Assembly (NCBI RefSeq): GCF_034931025.1
Contig: NZ_JAYGIL010000004.1
Location: 186,001 to 250,000, forward strand
Length of the DNA: 64,000 nucleotides
Direction: 5' to 3'
Source of the DNA: Arcicella gelida
Lineage (GTDB): Bacteria > Bacteroidota > Bacteroidia > Cytophagales > Spirosomataceae
Shown here: positions 7,354 to 15,000 of the stretch, in pieces
How positions within the stretch are numbered: the stretch's first letter is position 1
How the letters are laid out: each line of letters starts with the position of its first letter
Position numbers and translations under genes: made by a program
Notes under the pieces: generated by a model
Databases searched by the model: none
Seen by the model: only the letters and a program-made list of their open reading frames with translations
What the model was told of the DNA's origin: nothing

Positions 7354-7382
7354 GTTGAGTTTTTTTTAGTTCAATATGTTGG

Positions 7383-7390
7383 CAAATATA
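7383..7390 (-). promoter_or_regulatory. -7 promoter box of the HTH operon
   Basis: On the minus strand TATATTTG matches the Bacteroidota TAnnTTTG box, 30 bp upstream of the HTH start. The 39-bp palindrome at 7393-7431 abuts it and would cover the -33 region. Confidence 0.55.
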
Positions 7391-7392
7391 AT

Positions 7393-7431
7393 AGCATTTG
7401 TGGTAATAAAAATATTATTACCACAAATGCT
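7393..7431. promoter_or_regulatory. 39-bp palindrome, likely operator
   Basis: Two perfect 17-base arms, AGCATTTGTGGTAATAA and TTATTACCACAAATGCT, flank a 5-base centre. It lies 10 bp after the stop of the 270-aa gene and just upstream of the HTH operon promoter. On the minus strand it is followed by ATTATATTTG rather than a T run, so an operator is more likely than a terminator. Confidence 0.55.
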
Positions 7432-7441
7432 GTACAAAAAA

Positions 7442-8254
7442 TTAATTGTTAAAAAAAAGAGCTAAAATCTCATTTATAATCGAGTCATAATAAGGAGTTT
7501 TATAAACTATTTTCCTGTATTCTATCTTATTTTTAAAATCTTTAAGCATATCATCTGCAATTTCATTAATTGCGAATATCTCTTCATCTGACAAATTATT
7601 AATATTTTGGTTTGCAGTAATTTGAAAACATCTACTGTAAATCTGAAAAAATGACAAAAAAAGTGGGGAAAAATCTTTTAGAATATACCACAGGTCGTAA
7701 GCGTTTCCTTTCTCCCAGTCAAGCGACCTCAGATACACGTATGAAAGTCCATTGTTGCTATTTGATTCTTTCTCTAATAAGCCTTTTAATCCAATCTTAA
7801 GATATTCATTTACACTATCACTTATTTTAGTGTTGTATAACTCAAACCAAAAAATAACATCCTTAATGTCAAAGTCTGACTTATTGAAAGGGTTTAATTC
7901 TGTAACAATAGTATATAATAGCATTTTTTCTGTAATAACAGACCATGATGGCTCAAGATAAGAATCAAGAGAAGATTTCTCTACTATGGGTAAAAGCCCC
8001 TCATTTAGTTCTTTAAGCGTATGGAAGTTAATAGATTGTTCAAGAATATTGAAGTCATCCATTGTCATCATGTTTTTTATTGATAAGCTTTTCCCTTTTG
8101 TAGCCTGTCGCTTTACAGTAATCTTAAAATATAATGGATATAGTTTTTCTCCTGACTCTGAAATTTTAGGTTTCAAATCAGTATTTAGGTAATATCTTAT
8201 AGATATTTTACCTTCTGAATTATTTGTAGGATAAACTAAAGTTGGCATATCCAT
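7442..8254 (-). CDS. protein coupled to the integrase, with an arm-like N-terminal domain
   Basis: A 270-residue protein of unknown family. Residues 15-60 (KISIRYYLNTDLKPK, then LYPLYFKITVKRQATKGKS) resemble the three-stranded arm-DNA-binding domain at the start of Bacteroidota tyrosine integrases. The remaining 200 residues are helical, with no catalytic R-H-R-Y residues. The ATG follows the integrase stop directly (TAAATG), so the two are translationally coupled. It may be an accessory that binds the same arm sites, a directionality factor, or an unrelated protein with a chance match. The codon composition is AT-rich like the neighbours. Confidence 0.55.
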   Translation of the reverse strand: MDMPTLVYPTNNSEGKISIRYYLNTDLKPKISESGEKLYPLYFKITVKRQATKGKSLSIKNMMTMDDFNILEQSINFHTLKELNEGLLPIVEKSSLDSYLEPSWSVITEKMLLYTIVTELNPFNKSDFDIKDVIFWFELYNTKISDSVNEYLKIGLKGLLEKESNSNNGLSYVYLRSLDWEKGNAYDLWYILKDFSPLFLSFFQIYSRCFQITANQNINNLSDEEIFAINEIADDMLKDFKNKIEYRKIVYKTPYYDSIINEILALFFNN

Positions 8255-9424
8255 TTACTCCCATTTAATTTTACTAAGCTCTTGTTTTTTCATTTCGGGT
8301 GTTAGATGCAAATACTTTTGTGTAGTGGTTAGATAGGAATGTTGCATTTCATCTTTAACCACTGTGATAGGTGCTTTACTAATCATAATCGTTCCGAAAG
8401 TATCTCTTGAATCTTTAAACCGTAAAGGCTTGTTAATATTGGCTTGCTTTGCCAATGCTTTAAGGCTGAGATTCACTTTAGGGTTAGTTAGTCCTTTAAA
8501 CAAAGTAGTATTGTTTAAAGGCATATACTTTAAGGCTATCATTTGTGGTTTACCTGCAAACAATTTAAACAAATACTTTTCCCCAAATTTGCTCGTCTTG
8601 TTTGCTTGATACTCAAGTATTAAGCCCTCATTTGTATTATGGAAGTGCGAAGGCTTTAATTTATACACATCGTTAAACCTTAACCCTGTGTAACATCCAA
8701 ACAAAAACATATCCCTGCAACGCTCCAACATTTTTTCATTTGCATTGAAAGTTAGCTCTTCAAGTCTTTTCAATTCTTCTTCTGTACAGAACTGTGATTT
8801 GAACGGACTTTTATTTACACTAAAATCATTATAGGGGTTATCCTGTGGCAATATTAAACGGCTCTTTATTGCTTGAATAATATACTTTCTAATATGCTTA
8901 TGATGTTTAGCGATAGTATTTGTGTGTAGGCTTTTAGTATTCAGAAAGAATTCAAACTTTTGAATCATTGAGTATTTTACCTCAGAAAATTTCACATCAA
9001 CACAAAACTCTTTAAAATAGTCTAAAGTCAACTTTCTGGTTCTCCAAGAAGGTTGTTTTAATGCTCTTTCTGCTTCGAGCTGGTCGGTATAGAATTGTGT
9101 AAAAGAAACCTGTTTAAGTGGTGGCTCAGGGACTTTACTATTTTGACAATCAAAATCTTTTAACGTAAAGCCTTTATTCGTAATTCTAAAGTCTGACTCA
9201 AATGTCTGAAGTTCATGTATCAATGTTTGGCAATTCCTTTTTATTGCCTTGTCTTTTGGCTGTTGCTTTTCAGAATCCCATCTGTCAGGTGTAACACTAA
9301 AGCCTGTTTGTTTATACCTTGCTTTTCCGCTTTGGTACATTCTTATTTCAACGGGAGCTTTCCCATCTTTGTTAAGATGATTCTTTCGATTAAATCGTAA
9401 AGAATACTCTATACACTGTTCCAT
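8255..9424 (-). CDS. tyrosine integrase of the element
   Basis: A 389-residue tyrosine recombinase of the Bacteroidota type. An arm-binding domain is at 5-55, a SAM-like core-binding domain at about 105-200 and a catalytic domain at 215-385. The active-site residues seen are R249 in CYTGLRFNDVYKL, R340 in DSRDTFGT, H362 in MQHSYLTTT and Y371 in QKYLHLTP. The histidine normally three residues before the second arginine is K337, an uncommon but tolerated change. It would join the 15-bp att cores in tRNA-Cys. It lies about 190 bp from the tRNA, and the 270-aa gene is translated directly after it. Confidence 0.93.
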   Translation of the reverse strand: MEQCIEYSLRFNRKNHLNKDGKAPVEIRMYQSGKARYKQTGFSVTPDRWDSEKQQPKDKAIKRNCQTLIHELQTFESDFRITNKGFTLKDFDCQNSKVPEPPLKQVSFTQFYTDQLEAERALKQPSWRTRKLTLDYFKEFCVDVKFSEVKYSMIQKFEFFLNTKSLHTNTIAKHHKHIRKYIIQAIKSRLILPQDNPYNDFSVNKSPFKSQFCTEEELKRLEELTFNANEKMLERCRDMFLFGCYTGLRFNDVYKLKPSHFHNTNEGLILEYQANKTSKFGEKYLFKLFAGKPQMIALKYMPLNNTTLFKGLTNPKVNLSLKALAKQANINKPLRFKDSRDTFGTIMISKAPITVVKDEMQHSYLTTTQKYLHLTPEMKKQELSKIKWE

Positions 9425-9481
9425 AGTATGACTGTTTTAAATTACAGCCGTAAACGTAGGAATAAAAAGCTTGACTCTATT

Positions 9482-9502
9482 GGTAACAAAATGAGTAACA
9501 AA
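9482..9502 (+). promoter_or_regulatory. candidate arm-type integrase sites, right end
   Basis: GGTAACAAAATGAGTAACAA is a tandem pair of GTAACAAA lying 58 bp upstream of the integrase start. It matches the pair at 357-378 in sequence and orientation. It may serve both as integrase arm sites and as an autoregulatory site for the integrase promoter. Confidence 0.55.
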
Positions 9503-9577
9503 CCTAATGAACTTTATAGTACTTTAATACACTAAAATAGGTCTTTAAAGTATTCTTTCTGCACCTTAAAAACAAGT

Positions 9578-9600
9578 AAAGCCTTGAAAATCAAGGCTTT
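9578..9600 (-). terminator. terminator supplied by the element to tRNA-Cys
   Basis: Perfect 10-base arms AAAGCCTTGA and TCAAGGCTTT around a 3-base loop, followed on the minus strand by TACTTGTTTTTA. It lies 12 bp beyond the tRNA 3' end, inside the element, and replaces the original terminator now at 256-287. Confidence 0.65.
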
Positions 9601-9612
9601 AAGTTAATCATT

Positions 9613-9686
9613 TGGAGGTCTCGAGCGGATTCGAACCGCTGTGGAAGCTTTTGCAGAGCTCTGCCTAGCCACTCGGCCACAAGACC
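9613..9686 (-). tRNA. tRNA-Cys (GCA), with encoded CCA
   Basis: A 74-nt cloverleaf on the minus strand. The acceptor arms GGTCTTG and CGAGACC pair, the anticodon stem GAGCT/AGCTT closes a CTGCAAA loop with anticodon GCA, the T-stem is AGCGG/CCGCT around TTCGAAT, and the discriminator is T, as expected for cysteine. CCA is encoded at 9613-9615. The last part is the attachment site of the element, and the CA of CCA appears to come from the element side. Confidence 0.93.
9615..9629. repeat. att core repeat in tRNA-Cys (right end of element)
   Basis: GAGGTCTCGAGCGGA, identical to 294-308. The tRNA gene is kept whole on this side. Confidence 0.85.
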
Positions 9687-9700
9687 ATTTGATTGGAGTG

Positions 9701-9708
9701 CAAAATTA
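9701..9708 (-). promoter_or_regulatory. -7 box of the tRNA-Cys promoter
   Basis: On the minus strand TAATTTTG fits TAnnTTTG, 14 bp upstream of the tRNA 5' end. A TTTG -33 element lies at 9727-9730, with 18 bp between them. Confidence 0.6.
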
Positions 9709-9844
9709 ATACAAAAAATATAAAAACAAAAGACTCTTTGATATTTATCTTAAATCTTTCAGAAAAGATTTTCAAAACACTTTTATGAAAAAGCATAATA
9801 TCCTTATAATAAGGTTAATATCACAAGAAAACATCCATAAAACA

Positions 9845-9881
9845 AAAGCGTTCTGAGAATCAATGACTCTCAGAACGCTTT
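9845..9881 (-). terminator. rpsA terminator
   Basis: Arms AAAGCGTTCTGAGA and TCTCAGAACGCTTT, followed by TTTTGTTTTA on the minus strand, 20 bp after the rpsA stop. Confidence 0.8.
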
Positions 9882-9901
9882 AAAATTATATCAAAATTAG
9901 A

Positions 9902-11719
9902 TTATTCAGCAGCGTTTGCTTTTTTGTCTAATTTCTTTTTCGCTTCTTCACGAGCTGAATCTTCCATTTGAGCTTTCAATGCTGAAAGAGCATCTAAATC
10001 ACCTAAAGTAGATTTTTCAGTATTATCAGCTAATTTCTGAACGTCTTTAGCTGTTTTTTTCTTCTCTTCAACTACTGCTTCTTCTTTCGCATCGTTATAT
10101 ACTCTCAAGTGAGAAAGAACAATTTTGCGATCTTCTTTTTGGAATTCAATTACTTTGAAATCTAATTGTTCACCGATTTCAGCTACTGAACCATCTTCTT
10201 TCGCTAATTGCTTCAATGGAGCGAATCCTTCAATTCCGTAAGGCAACTCTAAAGTAGCTCCTTTATCATTCTTCGCAACTACAGTAGATTTATGTACTGA
10301 ACCTAAAGTGAAGATTGATTCGAAAGTATCCCAAGGGTTTTCTTCTAATTGTTTATGTCCTAAAGCTAAACGACGATTATCAGCATCTAATTCAAGAACG
10401 ATAACATCTAATTTTTCGCCAACTTTAACGAATTCAGATGGATGTTTGATTTTCTTAGTCCAAGATAAGTCAGATACGTGAACTAAACCATCAATACCTT
10501 CTTCTAATTCAAGGAATAAACCGAAGTTAGTTAAGTTACGAACAGTTCCAGTATGTTTAGAACCTATAGCATAACGAGCTAACAAATCTTGTTTAGTCCA
10601 AGGATCTTCAGTTAATTGTTTGATACCTAAAGACATTTTGCGTTCAGCACGGTCAAGTGTTAACACAACTGCCTCGATAGTATCACCCACTTTCAAGAAG
10701 TCTTGTGGATTACGTAAGTGCTGTGACCAAGACATTTCTGAAACGTGAATCAAACCTTCAACACCTTGAGTGATTTCTAAGAATGCACCGTAATCAGCAA
10801 CGTTTACAACTTTACCTTTTACTTTAGAACCAACTTCAGTTGTTTCTGCTAAAGCATCCCAAGGGTGAGCTTGCAATTGTTTCATACCCAATGAAATACG
10901 TTTCTTGTTCTCATCGAAGTCCAAAACAACCACTTGGATTTTTTGGTCAAGTTTAAGCATTTCTTGTGGGTGGTTGATACGACCCCATGAAATGTCTGTA
11001 ATGTGAAGTAAACCATCTACACCACCTAAGTCGATGAACACACCGAAATTAGTCATGTTTTTGATTACACCTTCAAGTACTTGTCCTTTTTCAAGGTTAG
11101 TCAAGATAGACTGACGTTGTTGTTCAAGGTCTTTCTCGATTAACACTTTGTGAGATACAACTACGTTATCGTTAGCGTGGTTGATTTTAACCACTTTCAC
11201 TTCCATTTTCTTACCTACAAAGATATCGAAATCACGGATTGGTTTCACATCAATTTGTGAACCTGGTAAGAATGCTTCTACACCATAGATATCCACGATT
11301 AAACCACCTTTAGTACGACGTTTCACGAAACCATCAATAACGATGTCTTGTTCAAGAGCATCTTCGATGTTTTTCCAAGCAGTCATTACTTTAGCTAATT
11401 TACGAGAAAGAATCAATTGACCTGATTTGTCTTCTTGGTTTTCTACGTAAACATCTACTACATCACCTACTTTCAAATCAGGCATATCTCTGAATTCAGA
11501 GGTTGGTACAAGACCATCTGATTTGAAACCAATATTCAAGATAATTTCACGGTCAGTAATCCCTACGACTGTTCCTTTTACTACTTGTTTCTCAGTAACT
11601 AAATTTAAAGTTTCCTCGATTAGAGCCTCCATTTGAGCTCTTTGCTCAGCAGAATAACCTCCACCGATACCTTTTGTGCCGACTAAATCCCAGTCGAAAT
11701 CTGCTAATTGGTTAGCCAT
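9902..11719 (-). CDS. rpsA: 30S ribosomal protein S1
   Basis: A 605-residue protein from the ATG at 11717-11719 (MANQLADFDWD). An upstream in-frame ATG at 11761 adds 14 residues (MPVTLMYKGLLIKH) not expected for the family. Six S1 RNA-binding domains can be read in order, each with the pattern G-x-V-x-G-x-V and an FG/YG strand: two divergent ones (KGTVVGITDREIILNIG; GFVKRRTKGGLIVDIYG) and four ending HITDISW, HVSEMSW, HVSDLSW and the degenerate FAPLKQL. The C-terminus is Lys/Glu/Ala-rich. It binds mRNA on the ribosome and is especially important in Bacteroidota, where Shine-Dalgarno signals are weak. It is monocistronic, with its own terminator. Confidence 0.96.
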   Translation of the reverse strand: MANQLADFDWDLVGTKGIGGGYSAEQRAQMEALIEETLNLVTEKQVVKGTVVGITDREIILNIGFKSDGLVPTSEFRDMPDLKVGDVVDVYVENQEDKSGQLILSRKLAKVMTAWKNIEDALEQDIVIDGFVKRRTKGGLIVDIYGVEAFLPGSQIDVKPIRDFDIFVGKKMEVKVVKINHANDNVVVSHKVLIEKDLEQQRQSILTNLEKGQVLEGVIKNMTNFGVFIDLGGVDGLLHITDISWGRINHPQEMLKLDQKIQVVVLDFDENKKRISLGMKQLQAHPWDALAETTEVGSKVKGKVVNVADYGAFLEITQGVEGLIHVSEMSWSQHLRNPQDFLKVGDTIEAVVLTLDRAERKMSLGIKQLTEDPWTKQDLLARYAIGSKHTGTVRNLTNFGLFLELEEGIDGLVHVSDLSWTKKIKHPSEFVKVGEKLDVIVLELDADNRRLALGHKQLEENPWDTFESIFTLGSVHKSTVVAKNDKGATLELPYGIEGFAPLKQLAKEDGSVAEIGEQLDFKVIEFQKEDRKIVLSHLRVYNDAKEEAVVEEKKKTAKDVQKLADNTEKSTLGDLDALSALKAQMEDSAREEAKKKLDKKANAAE

Positions 11720-12044
11720 GTGTTTGATTAAAAGCCCTTTATACATCAACGTCACGGGCAAAAGACGAAGAAATTAAGTGAAATTCCCTAAAAGTAGTAC
11801 TTTATGGGGGTGCAAAGATAGAAAAAATATGTAATGATTTGATAATGAGGAAGAAAAATATTTTTCAGGTTATAAATTAGCTTAAAAACTAAAATAGCTA
11901 TCAGAAAACAAATAGTTAACATAAGTAAAGTAGCTACACCTTTTATTTTCTGATTTACAATTATTTAGTAATCCTTTAATTTCTCCTCTTGATTTTTTCT
12001 ATTTTCTTTGTAGAATATTTATACAATAATCTTTATTATACTAC
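11720..12044. other. divergent promoter region of rpsA and the adhesin
   Basis: These 325 bp hold no gene beyond the rpsA leader. A -7 box for rpsA is at 11813-11820. A TTTG at 12007-12010, about 35 bp before the adhesin start, may be its -33 element, but no clear -7 box is seen. Confidence 0.4.
11813..11820 (-). promoter_or_regulatory. -7 box of the rpsA promoter
   Basis: TATCTTTG on the minus strand fits TAnnTTTG and gives a leader of about 85 nt to the chosen start. Confidence 0.55.
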
Positions 12045-15000
12045 ATGAAACATTTCTACTCGTTGCTGGTCACTACATTATTTTGTATCAATTACGCTAC
12101 ATTTAGCCAACAAGTATCCTCTAATTCACCTGTTTGTTTGGGCAATCCCCTTGAACTCAAAGCCAGTGGTGGAAAAACATTTGTATGGAAAGGACCAAAT
12201 GGCTTTACTTCCACCCAACAAAATCCAAGCATCGAAAAAACTATCTCCGAGAATGCTGGTAGTTACAGTGTTACTATTGATGGAACTACAACATTATCTG
12301 TTGATGTGAAAGTTGGAAAAACCTACTTTGGTAAACAGGTTGTCTATAATTCTGTTAGCGGAAATATCCTTTACCTAAGCACTTATCCTTCAGCTGCTAA
12401 TGATTTAGCTTTTAGGTATTCATGGTCTGGTCCAAATAACTTTACTTCTCAAGATGCCTTTTCGAGCATAAAAGGATTCGACAAAAAAGCCCAAGGAAAG
12501 TACACAGTGACAATGACAGATGAGTTTGGATGTATTTCGGAGGAATCGACCGTTGTAGCATTAAATACACCTGACTGTCCTTATTCAGTGAGATTATATG
12601 TTGAAGCTGGAGATAATAGTACCTATTACAACTACTACAATGAAGATGAGATTTCTTCTGTAAAAATTTGCAAAGGAACTTCTACGACTTTGAGAGTAGA
12701 TACTTCTTACTTTGGGAAATGCAAAGTACAATGGTATAAAAGCAACCAATTATTAACTGGAGAAAATGGGGTAAAATTACAAATTAAAGAAGATGCCGTG
12801 TACTACGCCAAAATCACCAATTCAACCTGCGAATATCAAAGTGCTAAACTAGAAATCCTTAGTAAAACATCTCCAAATATCTCCATTTATTCATACGGTG
12901 GCGATGAAAGCCAAATTGCTATTTGCAACATTGAAGGACAAGTTACATTAGGTGTCTCTTTAGAATATTTATCCGTAGATAATTATTCTTATCAATGGCT
13001 AAAAAACGATAAAATTATTGAAGGTGCCACTAGCTACAGTTATTTAGCTGAAGAAGTAGGAGAATATAAAGTTATTGGAAAAACAGGCTTATGTGCAGCA
13101 GTTTCTTCTCCTATTAAAATTATCAGTACTGATAAAATATCTGCAAAACTATCTTTTTTCGCAAATTCTTATGATAGCTCATCTAGAGTTACATCGGATA
13201 TTTCCAAAATAAGAGAATTAAAAGTTTGTACAAATACTCCTATCAACTTCAACTTACTTGTACAAGCAATCGGGAATCAAGAAATATATTTAAATGGTAA
13301 ACTACAAAGCTCAAATAGCAATGTGTTTACAGCCACTCAAAGTGGTACTTACAAATTAAAAGTAAAACAAGGGCAATGTTTAGCCGAAGACAGTCTAAAA
13401 ATAACAATAGGAAAATCGTTCACTATTCCATTGATACACGAGGCAACACTTCCTTTTTATTATGGAACAACACTTGCCAATACGTATTACTATCCTGATT
13501 ATAATTATTCAAATGCTTTGTCATATAATAACTTCAAGTGGTATAAGGATGACAAACTGTACTCGGAGCAATCAACCTTCACTCCAATTATTGCTGGAAA
13601 TTATCAATTAAAATACTTGGATAACCAAACCGATTGCATAGGAGAATCAAGGATTATAAAAATTGATAAACCTTTTGTAGCTCCAAAATTTACAATCAAA
13701 AGCCAAAAAATAACTGTTCTCTGTGAAGGCAATTCACTAACATTAAATCCCAACATTTGTTACAATAATGATATTATTTGGAAAAAAGATGGAAAAAAAA
13801 TACCTAAGCTCCATGATGGTTGTGATATTACAGTCAATGAAGTAGGAAAGTATTGGTATGAATTTTCGAGTGGAACTAGTACTTATTATTCTGATACCAT
13901 CGAGATAAAAACAGAAAAAAAAATTAATATCTCTGTAAAAGACTCTTGTTTAGCTAGTAATACATTTACTTTGATCACCAATGCAATCCCTGATGGAAAG
14001 TACCAGTGGTATCAAGATAAAGAGTTGATAAAAGGTGCTACAAATAACTCCTTCAACACAACTCAATATGGGAATTACTATGTACAGGTAGTTAAAAATA
14101 ATTGTGTCAATCTATCTAAGGAAATTAGTATAGGTATTTCAATTCCTAGTACACAAAACATTTGTAGGAATGATTCTATTATTTTTACCCCTAAAGGAAC
14201 TCTTAAAACGGTAGAATGGACTGGCCCCAATAATTTTAACGCCAAGATTATAAATCCTAAAATACCTAAGTCAACAACAGCGATGTCTGGGATTTACACC
14301 ATCAAAGGAGAAACTTCTAGTGGTTGTGTTATTTCTACACAAAGTCGTGTAATTGTTAATGATTTACCAACGATGAATCTACAAAAAACAATAATAGCTT
14401 GTGAAGGTTCAGACTTTGAGTTCCCTCGCCCAACATCAATTTTAACAGATAGTACTGAAACGGCTGATTATTTTACTATTACTTATCCAAATGGCACTCA
14501 ATTTAAAATTGAATCATATAGCTCTGCTCTTTTACCTGTATTTAAAAACATTTCTTCCAAAAATGCTGGTACTTACAAAGTTGAAGGCTTTTCCAATAAA
14601 GGTGGATGTTCTGTAACAGGTACGACACAACTATCAGTAGTAAATTCAGCAGAATGCCGAAGTATAACATTAGGAAATCTCAATCCAAGCTATTTAAAAC
14701 CTGGTGTATGTGTAAATACTGAAATTGAAATTCCTTTTACTACAACGGGGACTTTCCCTGTTGGAACAAAGTTTAAAGTAATCACAACTGAAAATATCAT
14801 ATTAGGAGAAGGTACTAAAAGCCCAATCAAAGTTAAAGTACCACAAACTTTTTACAGTTTTGAAATTCGAGTCGTTTCAGAAGATAAGACAGTAAGCTCT
14901 CTTAAATCCAGAATTAATCTTAAATCACATTGGCTTGATTATGAATTTATAAGTGATAGGCTATACTCTGCAAATGATTACTCTATGAGCGATATTATTG

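Larger units (their letters stand above)
294..9629. mobile_element. 9.3-kb integrative element in tRNA-Cys
   Basis: The element is bounded by 15-bp direct repeats (294-308 and 9615-9629). Its integrase gene lies beside the intact tRNA, a tandem GTAACAAAA motif lies inside both ends, and all twelve supported genes are on the minus strand. Gene order from the right is integrase, coupled 270-aa protein, HTH, two small proteins, RecA-like ATPase, dyad cluster, Toprim primase, small HTH, acidic RHH-like protein, two membrane-anchored proteins, RHH protein, and DUF1016 nuclease. Integrase, excisionase-like HTH, helicase and primase are the usual core of Bacteroidota integrative elements. No relaxase, coupling protein, capsid, portal or terminase gene is visible. 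It could be a mobilizable element moved in trans, a phage satellite, or an integrated plasmid-like replicon. Confidence 0.88.

Noticed and set aside
8255..9424. Integrase as a pseudogene because the HxxR histidine is missing
   Set aside because: The frame is intact and R249, R340, H362 and Y371 are present; lysine at that position does not by itself mean inactivity.
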